From Candidatus Obscuribacterales bacterium (lineage in GTDB: Bacteria > Cyanobacteriota > Vampirovibrionia > Obscuribacterales > Obscuribacteraceae): a stretch of 64,000 nt of DNA. Location: the NCBI GenBank assembly GCA_031292355.1, contig JARLHI010000075.1, positions 460,999 to 524,998 of the forward strand, read 5' to 3'. Position 1 is the stretch's first letter; each line of letters opens with the position of its first letter. The notes under the pieces are model-generated. The model saw only the letters and a program-made list of their open reading frames with translations, was not told the DNA's origin and searched no databases. This document shows, piece after piece, positions 9,338 through 17,646 of this stretch. A program made the translations under genes and the position numbers.

Positions 9338-10438
9338 ATGGCATTGGTCCCCCGCCCTCTTCCGCCGCCAGGGTTGTGCATGGACGACCTACAAACTCTG
9401 GTGGAGAAGTCTAGCCAATTGCTAGGGCGCCTGGATGGACTGGCGGGCGCGCTGCCAGATACACAGCTTTTTCTTTATATGTACGTACGCAAGGAAGCAG
9501 TGCTATCGTCGCAAATTGAAGGAACACAGTCTTCGTTGTCTGACTTACTTCTGTACGAAAGCAAAGAGGCACCAGGTGTACCGTTGGACGACGTCCAGGA
9601 AGTCTCGAATTATGTCGCTGCCATGAATTTTGGTCTTAAGCGGCTCAGAGACGGTTTTCCAATGTCCACAAGACTGATCAGAGAAATTCACGAGGTTCTC
9701 ATGACCGGGGCGCGTGGTGGTACCAAGGCTCCTGGTGAGTTCAGGCGCACTCAAAATTGGATAGGTAGAACGACACCAGGCAATGCAACATACGTGCCAC
9801 CACCGCCCGATCGAGTTGGTGACTGCATGAGTGATCTGGAAAAGTATCTGCACGACAAAGATAGCAAATTGCCGGTGTTGATTAAAGCAGGGCTCGTTCA
9901 TCATCAGTTCGAGACCGTGCACCCTTTTCTCGACGGAAACGGAAGAATGGGCAGATTGTTGACCACACTTTTATTGTGTACAGAAGGTGTCTTATCTGAA
10001 CCTATTCTCTATCTCAGTTTGTATTTCAAAACGCATCGCAATGAGTATTACGCACAACTTCAGCAAGTAAGGGAAACAGGCGACTGGGAAAGTTGGCTGC
10101 AGTTTTTTCTTGTGGGTGTCCAAGACGTTGCACTGCAAGCTACGGTTGCGGCACGAGAAATTCTAGGACTGATGCAAACAGATCGAGCCAAGATTGCAGA
10201 CATCGGGCGGGCAGCTGGATCGGCATTGCAGGTACATCAATATCTTGAGAAGAAGCCACTAGCAGTAATACCAGAGATGGTTCGTGAATTAGGTCTCACT
10301 ACGCCTACTGTGACTGGAGCGCTACAAAACCTTGAACGCATCGGGATAGTTCGAGAGATTACAGGCAAACAAAGAGGTCGAGTTTTTGTATACGACGGTT
10401 ACCTCAAGATTCTAGAACGGGGAACCAAGCCACTTTAG
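9338..10438 (+). CDS. Fic family AMP transferase with N-terminal inhibitory helix
   Basis: Fic enzymes usually transfer AMP to target protein hydroxyls. The 366-residue protein begins with the Fic/DOC N-terminal region ('LVPRPLPPPG'). It carries the inhibitory motif 'SSQIEG' (57-62; S-x-x-x-E-G), placing it in the class whose own N-terminal helix blocks ATP. The catalytic motif is 'HPFLDGNGRMGR' (His 195). A C-terminal helix-turn-helix ('VRELGLTTPTVTGALQNLE') suggests DNA binding. The start at 9338 keeps the conserved proline-rich opening. It stands alone on the plus strand between the mcrBC operon and the toxin cassette. Confidence 0.9.
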   Translation: MALVPRPLPPPGLCMDDLQTLVEKSSQLLGRLDGLAGALPDTQLFLYMYVRKEAVLSSQIEGTQSSLSDLLLYESKEAPGVPLDDVQEVSNYVAAMNFGLKRLRDGFPMSTRLIREIHEVLMTGARGGTKAPGEFRRTQNWIGRTTPGNATYVPPPPDRVGDCMSDLEKYLHDKDSKLPVLIKAGLVHHQFETVHPFLDGNGRMGRLLTTLLLCTEGVLSEPILYLSLYFKTHRNEYYAQLQQVRETGDWESWLQFFLVGVQDVALQATVAAREILGLMQTDRAKIADIGRAAGSALQVHQYLEKKPLAVIPEMVRELGLTTPTVTGALQNLERIGIVREITGKQRGRVFVYDGYLKILERGTKPL

Positions 10439-10442
10439 AAAC

Positions 10443-10545
10443 AATTTCGAAACTCAAACAGCCCATACGCATAACGCTCAAGATATGCGGCATCGTCGCA
10501 CTTCAGGATGTATGTGGCCAATTGTCTGAGCCCAATCGCTGAGGG
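10443..10545 (-). pseudogene. Piece of a second mcrB (residues about 33-57)
   Basis: On the minus strand, 'IPLSDWAQ' and then, in a shifted frame, 'LERYAYGL' can be read. They correspond to 'FPLKDFAQ' and 'LERYAYGL' of the intact mcrB. The first 22 codons of the same second copy are at 13085-13153. The two pieces therefore flank the toxin-immunity cassette, as if it had landed in a dead mcrB. Confidence 0.6.
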
Positions 10546-10580
10546 GAATAATATCGAGGCATGTTAAGCGTGGTCAAGCT

Positions 10581-12506
10581 ATGTCAGAGACAAGCGACAA
10601 AGGCGATAAAGCGATAAAACCGGCAGAAGGCGCGGCTTTACAGACGAAAGATGCCGCTCATGCCAGAAATGCGGATGCAGCAACCATAGCGCATGCAGAA
10701 AATCTCAGGACGAACAAAAGTAATGGTTCTTTAGAGCCTGGCCGGGCTGCTGAGCATAGTTTTAATATTAGCCTTGCCGATGGCAACGGTGGCTACACGG
10801 CGCTTGTAAATCGAGATACGAAACTCACGGAAAAAGACCTTGCTTCTTTGCAAAAGAAGAGCATTGGACTTTTGGAACTGGTGGCGCTGCAAGAATCAGG
10901 CGATAAACAAGCCAAACCTCTGGTCGATCAGTATGAAGCGGCGATGAAACTTAGATGTGCAGACAAAGTGGCCGAAATGGCTCGGTTGCAATTGTTGGCT
11001 GACCAGACTTATGGCCGTGGAGATTTCGCGCCCAAAGAGCGACCTATTTTGACGCTAGAGGGACACGTTGAGACCGATGAAACAGCTCTTACGCTGAGAC
11101 ATTTAGCTCAGAGCTATATGCAGGCAGATGCTGCGGAAAAGAAGCTTATATTAGACACGGCCGCAGACGCTTTCAGCAAAGAACTGTCGAAACAATGCAA
11201 GGGAATCGCCGAAGGTGTAGTCGCTGGCAACCATGATGCTGTTATGGGTTTCGTACATGCGGGGCTTTCAGGTGTGCAGTTGGTAGACGATTTGAACGTT
11301 CCAAAGCATGCAGCAAATTTTGTGTTTGATTGCATGTTTGATAAAGAGGCAGCCGTAAAATCGGGCGCAGATACTGGAACAGCTATAGGCAAAGGGTTAG
11401 CCGCTGGATTTGTTGCGTATCAAAATGCTGCGAATTACGCAAACGACTGGCGGGTTTCCGAAGACCCGATAAAGCTAATTAGAGATGTTCTTGGGACACT
11501 ACAGCGCCTCGACAATGCCTGGGACGATTTGCCGACGGGCGAGAAGGCAAAAAGAGGCACAGAGTTTGTAGTTTCCTGGGAATTGCCGGGAAGTGTAGCG
11601 AAAGTGGCAGAGGTAGCTAAAGAAGTTAAATGGGCGGAAATAATTGAACCCTTACGTCAACCTTTACAGGAGACGCCAGCATTTGCTGGTGTCGGCGCAG
11701 AGGGCGCGCAATGGACGTTGAAGATTCCAAATGGTGCAGAAGGTAGCCGCGCTTCAGAATATTTGTTACAGCAAAGTCGCTTTGAATCGCCTCTGACTGG
11801 CAAGGGGCTAGATCCGGCATTGGCGGCAAAGGAAGCCGGAATTAAGGACGCAGGCTGGAATTTAAAGAAAGCTGAGGAGAAAAAGGAACTGCTTGAGCCT
11901 CTCGGTTATAAACACTTTCACCCGCGCTGCTATCATATTGGCGAAGGAGAAGCGAGTGAGGTTATTGATGAAGCAAAAATGGCAAAACAGCTCAATGTGT
12001 CCGAAAGTCGATTGCGCAGTCTATCGAGAGCAGAATTAGAAAGTCTTGGCATAACACCAATTGAACCCGTTAACGGTCACATGCCGAAAAATTTCGAGTA
12101 TGCAGGCAGAATATATTCAATAGAGAAAGAGAATCCGGAAGTGTTTAAAGATCTTTGCGAGAAATTTCCAGATTTGGTTGAGCAGTTTAGGAAAGGAATT
12201 CAATTTTCAAAGGATGGTTATCCTGACTTTAAGCCATTCAGACAAGCTAAGTTAGCAGTTTTCGAACATCCATTCACCACCCGCTTGCAGGACAATTTGG
12301 AAGCAGACCGATATTTGTGGCCGGGCTGTAGTAAAAGTTTTGGCAAGAAAATGCGAGATGAATACAGTTTAGTTTGGCATCACCTAGAAGCACGTCCAGG
12401 GCAACCACCAAGATTAGAACTGCTACCATCTGAATTACATAAGGCTTTGCAGCATACCGGCGGCTACGCAGTAAAGAAGACAGTAAGGAAACAACTCAAT
12501 GATTGA
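10581..12506 (+). CDS. Polymorphic toxin with C-terminal HNH/WHH-like nuclease
   Basis: This 641-residue protein has a long N-terminal part without signal peptide or known domain, rich in Ala, Lys and Glu. Its last 43 residues form a treble-clef nuclease toxin tip: 'WHHLEARPG' (W599, H600, H601), then 'LELLPSELHKALQHTGG' with H620 and H625. This matches the HNH/ENDO VII-type WHH and LHH toxin tips, which cleave nucleic acid. The stop overlaps the start of a SUKH protein by 8 bases, the expected toxin-immunity arrangement. The export route is not evident from the sequence. Confidence 0.75.
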   Translation: MSETSDKGDKAIKPAEGAALQTKDAAHARNADAATIAHAENLRTNKSNGSLEPGRAAEHSFNISLADGNGGYTALVNRDTKLTEKDLASLQKKSIGLLELVALQESGDKQAKPLVDQYEAAMKLRCADKVAEMARLQLLADQTYGRGDFAPKERPILTLEGHVETDETALTLRHLAQSYMQADAAEKKLILDTAADAFSKELSKQCKGIAEGVVAGNHDAVMGFVHAGLSGVQLVDDLNVPKHAANFVFDCMFDKEAAVKSGADTGTAIGKGLAAGFVAYQNAANYANDWRVSEDPIKLIRDVLGTLQRLDNAWDDLPTGEKAKRGTEFVVSWELPGSVAKVAEVAKEVKWAEIIEPLRQPLQETPAFAGVGAEGAQWTLKIPNGAEGSRASEYLLQQSRFESPLTGKGLDPALAAKEAGIKDAGWNLKKAEEKKELLEPLGYKHFHPRCYHIGEGEASEVIDEAKMAKQLNVSESRLRSLSRAELESLGITPIEPVNGHMPKNFEYAGRIYSIEKENPEVFKDLCEKFPDLVEQFRKGIQFSKDGYPDFKPFRQAKLAVFEHPFTTRLQDNLEADRYLWPGCSKSFGKKMRDEYSLVWHHLEARPGQPPRLELLPSELHKALQHTGGYAVKKTVRKQLND

Positions 12507-13059
12507 AATGTACACCACCGGGGAAACCACAATCACTGAAAGTCAATTGAACGACTTAGAGAAATATTTTGGTGTCAAATTCCCTCAAGCCTATCGTGAT
12601 TTCATGCTGATAGCAAATGGTGGCATTCCTCTGCACTGTTGCTTTAACTTCAAAGATGGCACGGATGGTTCAACCGTAAGTTTCTACACGGTTTCACCAG
12701 GTAATCGCCGCGATATAGTCGGAAGCAACAAAGCGAGGGAGCAAAGACTTCCTCGCGGTTTTGTGTCAATTGGGGATGACGACAATGGCAATGAAATTTG
12801 TATAGATTGCAATGAAGGGCAAGGATACGGAAAAATCCATTTCTGGGATCATGAAAACGAAGCCGATGCAGCCCAAGGAGAGACGCCGGAAACTGTTGGA
12901 AACACCTTGCTGATAGACGACACATTTGCAGAGTTTCTAGAAGGACTGCATGATGTTGAATTGCTTGATTTACCGAAGGGCTACCTTGAAGATGATCCAA
13001 TTGCAGGAGCAAGGTTCAAAGCTCTAATGAAGCCGGAACATTATTGGCTGGATGATTAA
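12499..13059 (+). CDS. SUKH (SMI1/KNR4) family immunity protein
   Basis: SUKH proteins neutralise nuclease toxins by binding them. This 186-residue product has the family features: an N-terminal 'TESQLNDLEKYFGVKFPQAYRDFML' region, whose LP/FP..YRDF motif is diagnostic, followed by 'NGGIP', a central 'GFVSIGDDDNGNEICID' strand pair and an acidic C-terminal helix. It overlaps the upstream toxin gene and probably protects the producer from it. No lesion is visible. Confidence 0.85.
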   Translation: MIEMYTTGETTITESQLNDLEKYFGVKFPQAYRDFMLIANGGIPLHCCFNFKDGTDGSTVSFYTVSPGNRRDIVGSNKAREQRLPRGFVSIGDDDNGNEICIDCNEGQGYGKIHFWDHENEADAAQGETPETVGNTLLIDDTFAEFLEGLHDVELLDLPKGYLEDDPIAGARFKALMKPEHYWLDD

Positions 13060-13084
13060 GATGCGCGGCTAAATCGAGATGTCT

Positions 13085-13153
13085 TATGCCTGTTTTAAAT
13101 CATCTTGAATGCTTTTGCGGTCGAAAGATTTTTGAAAATCATCGATTAGCATG
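13085..13153 (-). pseudogene. First 22 codons of a second mcrB
   Basis: The minus strand encodes 'MLIDDFQKSFDRKSIQDDLK', almost identical to the start of the intact mcrB at 9186. Its ATG overlaps the stop of the upstream gene (ATGCTAA), so that gene and this lost mcrB were once translationally coupled. The frame is cut off where the toxin-immunity cassette begins. Confidence 0.8.
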
Positions 13154-13766
13154 CAATGGCACCATCTCTGGTGACGAGATAACTTTTGGGAGTTTCTTGT
13201 TTTACTGAGTGGTCAAGTTTAAGGCTACATAGATGCAAAATATGCGGCATTAATGGCTCGAAGACTTTTAGTGGAACGTTGGTGGCTTGAGCCTGAGAGA
13301 GCGTATCTTCAATGGTGGTGCCGACTATGGGCAGGGCGAAGGCACGGGTGCCACCACGCGACAGAAGCATGAAGCACAACTTTGGTTGGCGAGTTTCGAT
13401 ATCGTAGTCAAAATAAACGAGGGTCGGCAATATGCCATTGACAGAAATTGCCACGCATCTGGCAGGAAGTTGATAAAGCAGGCTGTTGCTGACCGAAAAG
13501 TCTCTGCGAGCTTCCATGAATAGCTCATGTTCGAGTTCTGGATCGAATCGGTAACGCCCCTGGGTGAGCTTCCAGGCAATGGTGCCAGCGTACATGAGAG
13601 GCTGTGATGTTTCATCTGGTGCAATGGGGCGTTTTTTGAAATCTTCTATGACAGACTGGACGATGCTAGATGGAATGGCCACGTAATCGGGCCAGAGCTT
13701 TTCGCCTCTTTTGAGGGCGATTTTTTTGTATGCGGGTTGCTTGCGGAGTTTCGCGCGGTCTGACAT
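13146..13766 (-). CDS. AcrVA2-like domain protein, possibly truncated by an upstream stop
   Basis: The 206-residue product contains 'LWPDYVAIP', then 'AGTIAWKLTQGRYRFDPEL', 'LPARCVAIS' and a 'YFDYDIETRQPKLCFML' strand. This order (W-P-D-W/Y, A-W-x-x-x-G-x-Y-R-F-D-P, L-P-x-W/R-C-V) recalls the AcrVA2-like family, named after an anti-CRISPR protein but common in chromosomes and plasmids. The gene ends inside the start of an mcrB relic, so it once preceded a second mcrBC. The family call is from memory and moderate; a link to anti-CRISPR function is not implied. Confidence 0.5.
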   Translation of the reverse strand: MSDRAKLRKQPAYKKIALKRGEKLWPDYVAIPSSIVQSVIEDFKKRPIAPDETSQPLMYAGTIAWKLTQGRYRFDPELEHELFMEARRDFSVSNSLLYQLPARCVAISVNGILPTLVYFDYDIETRQPKLCFMLLSRGGTRAFALPIVGTTIEDTLSQAQATNVPLKVFEPLMPHILHLCSLKLDHSVKQETPKSYLVTRDGAIAC

Positions 13767-13781
13767 AGCAGCGATGCGTTC

Positions 13782-13850
13782 TCAGAGAACGGGTTTTTCG
13801 CCAAATTCTGCTTGAAGTGTTGCCGGATCTGGATCTGGAATGGTGTGCAT
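13782..13850 (-). other. 22-codon leader frame ending in TGA, in frame with the AcrVA2-like gene
   Basis: An ATG at 13850 follows the mcrB-type leader (AGGACGG site) and opens 'MHTIPDPDPATLQAEFGEKP', ending at TGA 13782-13784. Five sense codons later comes the in-frame ATG at 13766. This looks like a nonsense mutation in the original N-terminus, or less likely a short upstream reading frame. Confidence 0.6.
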
Positions 13851-14136
13851 CTTATTACCGTCCTTAGATTTCACGATGATTGTCGCATTTTAGGATGCAA
13901 ATCGAAAACGGTGGGAGGGCAGAAAATAGGAATGCGGGAGCATTAACTATGCAGGAGAGAGCACTTGACCGATGTGGACTGGTGGTGGATTGAGGGATTT
14001 AGGGGCGCAAAATGACGAAAATATAATCGTGCGAACCGTATTGAATGTCGATGACGAATTAATCTGGATAAATAAATCCAGAAGTCACGAAAGCAGATAC
14101 AAAAACGGAAACGTAGAATAAAGGTGTCAATCGTCT

Positions 14137-14892
14137 ATGAAGAACTTGCTGAATTTCATCAGAGTGCTTGTGCTAGTACTTATCTGCACAGCATCGTGTC
14201 CCTTACCCGCTCCGGCCGATGACGAGAAGTGGCACACAAGTCCGTTGACATATAAGACCCTAGGCACTGACGTCAACAACTGTTACTACGTCGTCGGTTT
14301 GCCGAAGAACTGTATTTGCCAGTTCATGGCAAGCCAGCCCGCTTATTCTGAACATGATCACGATTTTTTTTACGTCTCTGGACATCCCAAAATGTTAATT
14401 GAAGTCGAATACTCAGATGACGGTCAAACAATTTGTCGTTTTCGTTTTATCGAGAAACTGGCGACTATGCTCAACGAGAACAAGTTTGGGGGTTGGCAGA
14501 CAAAAAACATAAGGCAACATGCGAGCGATTTCACAACGGGGATTTCAATTGTAAAGCGTGATATGACTAAAGACTCCTTCAAAGTGCCGTTTGCGAGCAT
14601 GGCGTTCACAACTAAAAACTGGGAAAGCAATCGACGGCACAGGAGCTGGTTCTTATTTGATATCGCTCACGATTATCCGCTCATAGGCATGAAACACTCC
14701 GAGATAATGGCTGTTCTCGGACCCGCAGACTATGTCCCGAATGTCCAGTCAAACGCGCATTCTGAATTCGATTACGTGGACAAGTACGTTTTGAGCCAAG
14801 GCTGCGTGGGCATTTACTCTGTTCTGGAAATCGCTTATAGAAACAATAGGGCAGTGGCCTTCCGAGTTGGCAGCCCTGAAAAGAATAAGTGA
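14137..14892 (+). CDS. Secreted hypothetical protein with SmpA-like C-terminal repeat
   Basis: The 251-residue protein starts with a clear signal peptide (hydrophobic residues 8-20, then 'PLPAPADD'). The C-terminal third has 'PLIGMKHSEIMAVLGPAD' followed by 'YVLSQGCVGIYSVLEIAY', a pattern resembling SmpA/BamE-like 'G.s..ev...lG.P' modules. A relic of a similar module is at 43983-44100. It is probably exported to the envelope; the function is unknown. The GC pattern resembles its neighbours. Confidence 0.6.
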   Translation: MKNLLNFIRVLVLVLICTASCPLPAPADDEKWHTSPLTYKTLGTDVNNCYYVVGLPKNCICQFMASQPAYSEHDHDFFYVSGHPKMLIEVEYSDDGQTICRFRFIEKLATMLNENKFGGWQTKNIRQHASDFTTGISIVKRDMTKDSFKVPFASMAFTTKNWESNRRHRSWFLFDIAHDYPLIGMKHSEIMAVLGPADYVPNVQSNAHSEFDYVDKYVLSQGCVGIYSVLEIAYRNNRAVAFRVGSPEKNK

Positions 14893-15052
14893 GAGATAAC
14901 GAGTAGAGACATTCGGATTAAGTGGTTGGCAAGAGGCTCAGTAAAATCTGCTGACTCCAAAAATGCGTACTATGAAGTTGGCAAAGCAGGCGATCCAAAC
15001 ATCAGAGTGAAAACCGAGACTCCGCTGTTCCGAGTCATTTATCCAATAGTCG

Positions 15053-15355
15053 GTGACACATCCTTCAATAAGACGACGCGCAGAGACGACAGTAAACAGC
15101 AAGGATTTACAACATATGGGCATTAACGAGGTTCATGATCCCGCAATGGTCGGTGATTTCGTCGCTATAAAAGGAAACATCTTCAGCTTTTTGCACGCAG
15201 GGGTTGTTGAGTCTGTCTCAATAGATGGCACAATCACGGTGATCGAAAAGTTAGGTAGCACAAATCAACTTCCGGTGATCAGGCAAACTCTTCAAGACTT
15301 TTCCCGAACCTGGAATGTAGATACCGCAGACATCAAAGTGTTTCGAAAACAATGA
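15053..15355 (+). CDS. Small hypothetical protein with SH3/CHAP-tail-like sequence
   Basis: The 100-residue frame opens with GTG; an internal ATG at 15116 is an equally good start. From there, 'DPAMVGDFVAIKGNIFSFLHAGVVESV' resembles the end of NlpC/CHAP-type domains ('GDIV......HAGIV'). The catalytic cysteine region is missing, so this may be the tail of a broken gene whose first half lay in the open frame at 14926-15126. Its stop overlaps the start of the next gene. Confidence 0.4.
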   Translation: MTHPSIRRRAETTVNSKDLQHMGINEVHDPAMVGDFVAIKGNIFSFLHAGVVESVSIDGTITVIEKLGSTNQLPVIRQTLQDFSRTWNVDTADIKVFRKQ

Positions 15356-15846
15356 CACATGAACCGAGCCACACACAATCTCCTCGTAAAGCATTTTTGC
15401 TGACAGCTCCAGTTTATGCGCTTCTTTCGACAGTCTTTTTGTTTTTGGGAATGGTTGTGGAAAGATTGACTCACGACCCAGATCCCAGTCATCTGCTTTT
15501 AAGCTGGGGTGCTGGAAAACCACAGCCACTCTACGGCACCACCACGTATCTGGGACCAGATATCTCAAACGTTCAAGCATGGTGCCAGGGGCTTGGATTT
15601 ATACTGGCTACGCTTGTAATTTGCTTCGTCTTCGGTAAGAGTCGAACGCGAAAAATTGAATTGGCAATGGTGCTGGAAGCCTATATTCTGTATCAGCTTC
15701 TTGTTTTAATCGTTCCTATCGTCATTCCGGCGCTTAGAGAACGTCTTATCGATACAACGTTCACCTTGGAAATCACCATGATGTCTTGTATTGTTTTGCC
15801 TATGGCGTTCGCCATCAGATATTTCTTTGATTGGTTGAAGAAATGA
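15352..15846 (+). CDS. Integral membrane hypothetical protein
   Basis: The 164-residue product has three or four hydrophobic helices (about residues 13-38, 74-93, 103-122 and 137-157). It overlaps the previous small gene (ATGA). No family is recognised. It lies directly before a DUF4279 gene, an arrangement sometimes seen in toxin-immunity clusters, but no toxin is identifiable here. Confidence 0.6.
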   Translation: MTHEPSHTQSPRKAFLLTAPVYALLSTVFLFLGMVVERLTHDPDPSHLLLSWGAGKPQPLYGTTTYLGPDISNVQAWCQGLGFILATLVICFVFGKSRTRKIELAMVLEAYILYQLLVLIVPIVIPALRERLIDTTFTLEITMMSCIVLPMAFAIRYFFDWLKK

Positions 15847-15882
15847 GAGCTTTAATTGATTTTGACCACGAGCGTGTGACGT

Positions 15883-16347
15883 TTGAAAAATGATACTCCT
15901 TATGACCAGTTGTTCAGTGTTCCAGAAAACGAGTGGCATAGATTGGGTGGACCACCCGATCGAACCTATGCAACCCTGAGGATTTATCACCCCGAACTGG
16001 TGCCAGACGAAGTGACGCGCATGTTTTCTGTAAGACCAAGTGACTTTCAGGTTATGGGGAAGCCGTTCAACAAGCGACCCAAATTTATCGCAAAGACTGG
16101 AGGTTGGTTTTTAACATCTGAAGATCGTTGCAAGAGCCTGGATTACTCCAAGCATGTGGAATGGGTGCTGGACCAAGTTGAGCACTGTAGGCACACTATG
16201 CTGGATTTACAATCTAAAGGCTACAAAACGGACGTCTCTATCATGGTTAATTTCAGCAATTGCAATCCGACGCCAGGTCTTTCAGCATCGGCTATTAAGC
16301 GATTGGCTGCATTCAATCTTTCCTGTTGGTTCGACGTTTACGTCTAA
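15883..16347 (+). CDS. DUF4279 family protein (possible immunity protein)
   Basis: This 154-residue protein fits DUF4279: 'TYATLRIYHPELVPDEVTRM' near the N-terminus, a central 'TGGWFLTSEDR', the helix 'HVEWVLDQVE', then 'GYKTDVSIMV' and a terminal 'RLAAFNLSCWFDVYV'. The family is found among immunity proteins and stress-related loci, but its activity is not established. The best start is a TTG at 15883, because an in-frame stop lies just upstream and no ATG is available. That unusual start adds some doubt. Confidence 0.7.
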   Translation: MKNDTPYDQLFSVPENEWHRLGGPPDRTYATLRIYHPELVPDEVTRMFSVRPSDFQVMGKPFNKRPKFIAKTGGWFLTSEDRCKSLDYSKHVEWVLDQVEHCRHTMLDLQSKGYKTDVSIMVNFSNCNPTPGLSASAIKRLAAFNLSCWFDVYV

Positions 16348-16369
16348 GTAAGTAAAGGTCGCTCCGCGC

Positions 16370-16516
16370 CTATTTAGGAGCTAAGCCATGTGCCACCATA
16401 ACGGCATGGGCATAATTGCCGATAGAGGTTGCAACTTGAATAGCTTCAACGATAAGCCGCAATAGAAGACAGAAAATAAACTGTTTGCCGATGTAATTAG
16501 AATCGATAGAACGCAT
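16370..16516 (-). CDS. 48-residue membrane peptide, copy 1
   Basis: ATG at 16516 opens a 48-codon frame with one long hydrophobic stretch ('FIFCLLLRLIVEAIQVATSI') and the tail 'AVMVAHGLAPK'. A second copy of exactly the same length is at 34023-34169 and ends in the same 11 residues. The changes between the two copies keep the frame and the hydrophobicity, which supports a real gene. A GC-rich repeat precedes both. Function unknown; a toxic or regulatory membrane peptide is possible. Confidence 0.6.
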   Translation of the reverse strand: MRSIDSNYIGKQFIFCLLLRLIVEAIQVATSIGNYAHAVMVAHGLAPK

Positions 16517-16533
16517 ATATTTTAACCTCGTTG

Positions 16534-16655
16534 AGCCTCTGGCTGACTCTCAGATTCCGCCGAGGCTCCGGAAGCAAGCCTCGCGAAGCGACCGCAGGCT
16601 TGGGCTTGCTTTCGGTGGTTGCTTGGGCGGTATCATTAAGAAGCCAGGGGAGAGA
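16534..16655. repeat. GC-rich palindromic repeat, copy 1
   Basis: The block contains AAGCCTGCG and CGCGAGGCTT (minus strand), which can pair as a stem with one bulge, plus the stretch CCGAGGCTCCGG. Similar blocks are at 34184-34309, also upstream of a 48-residue peptide gene, and at 49880-49934, where no such gene follows. Confidence 0.7.
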
Positions 16656-16689
16656 GGGAGCCGTTAGGAATAGCGCCCGGAGAAGAGCT

Positions 16690-16770
16690 ATCTCGATGAT
16701 GGGAAACGCCGATGATGATTGCTCCATCGATTTTGCATCGGGTTAGCACGATATGCAATTGAACGGCTGT
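16690..16770. repeat. Dispersed 'CGCCGATGATGAT' repeat, copy 1
   Basis: The sequence runs from CGCCGATGATGATTGCTCC to about ATATGCAATTGAACGGC. Related copies occur at 34346-34375, 50655-50745 and 62346-62420, and the final part also at 58060-58100. No coding content is convincing in it. Confidence 0.5.
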
Positions 16771-16849
16771 GAGGGAGCGCCACTAACGTCAAAACTTCCT
16801 TTCACACTTATCTGCGGTCGATGCTGCAATAAGAATTGCTGACAGTACG

Positions 16850-17300
16850 GTTAACTGCATGGACTATCGATCAAAATCGATTTTACAAGACTGGAAGAAC
16901 GCCAACCGCAAACAGAAATCGCCAGCCGAAAATGCCGGTGACTAGATTGAATAAACTGGTGATTGCTGCTCCGACTGGGAACGACGAATTCATTACGCAC
17001 AACGCGAATAATTTCTTTTGCTTTGGGAAGCATTCGCCGCCGATGCCAGCTCCTACAAAAAAGCGGTGAATGGCGAGATTACACTAAGTGGAGAGGGTGC
17101 AGAGTCCGGATGCAATCGCGTAAAGCAGGATGCTGGCAAGAATGTTTTGCTCTGCCAATTCGGTCCGCAAGGAGCCCGAAGAGAACGCTGTTAATTGCCC
17201 AGCCTACGGTGAAGATAGCGATGATTATGCCGCTGTGCCAGCCGAGGTTTGTAGCATCTCCTTTGTGGCGCAAATCGGACAACGCGGGAGAGATGAAGGC
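16850..17300 (-). pseudogene. Degraded MFS transporter
   Basis: Two pieces of one major facilitator protein are readable in different frames. The upstream piece (about 17170-17282) reads 'GWHSGIIIAIFTVGWAIN' and 'GLLADRIGRAK', the MFS signature after the first helices. The downstream piece (about 16870-17060) reads 'GAGIGGECFPKQKKLFA', then 'FPVGAAITSLFNLVTGIFGW' and 'RFLFAVGVLPVL'. A frameshift or deletion separates them and both ends are missing. No function remains. Confidence 0.8.
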
Positions 17301-17646
17301 ATTTCCGCAAATGACAAATTCTCGTTGAACTTATAGCGCAGACATAGAACATCACGCCACCCAATTCCAAGCCAAGGTGACGCTTCAACGAGTTGTGCTT
17401 AGGACAGGTCCTTTTGCATCTTAGCTACAATTGGCAGACGTGCTAGACTTGGGAACTGGTCGACAATGTGCAAAAACAAGTTGTCCGCCGTCCAAGTTTT
17501 TAGCCTCTAGCAATCTAAATTTTTGTTCTGGAAGCTCGGTTGACGGGATCTTCACTGAAACCTACAATACAGGTGTATGGTTCCGTCGGAATTTCAGTAG
17601 AAGTCAACGCCTCTCAGCGTCAGTCTATATCCACAGGTGATACGCT

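Noticed and set aside
16531..16746. Coding frames inside the GC-rich repeat
   Set aside because: Frames on both strands are open only because the block is GC-rich; the third copy at 49880-49934 does not keep them.
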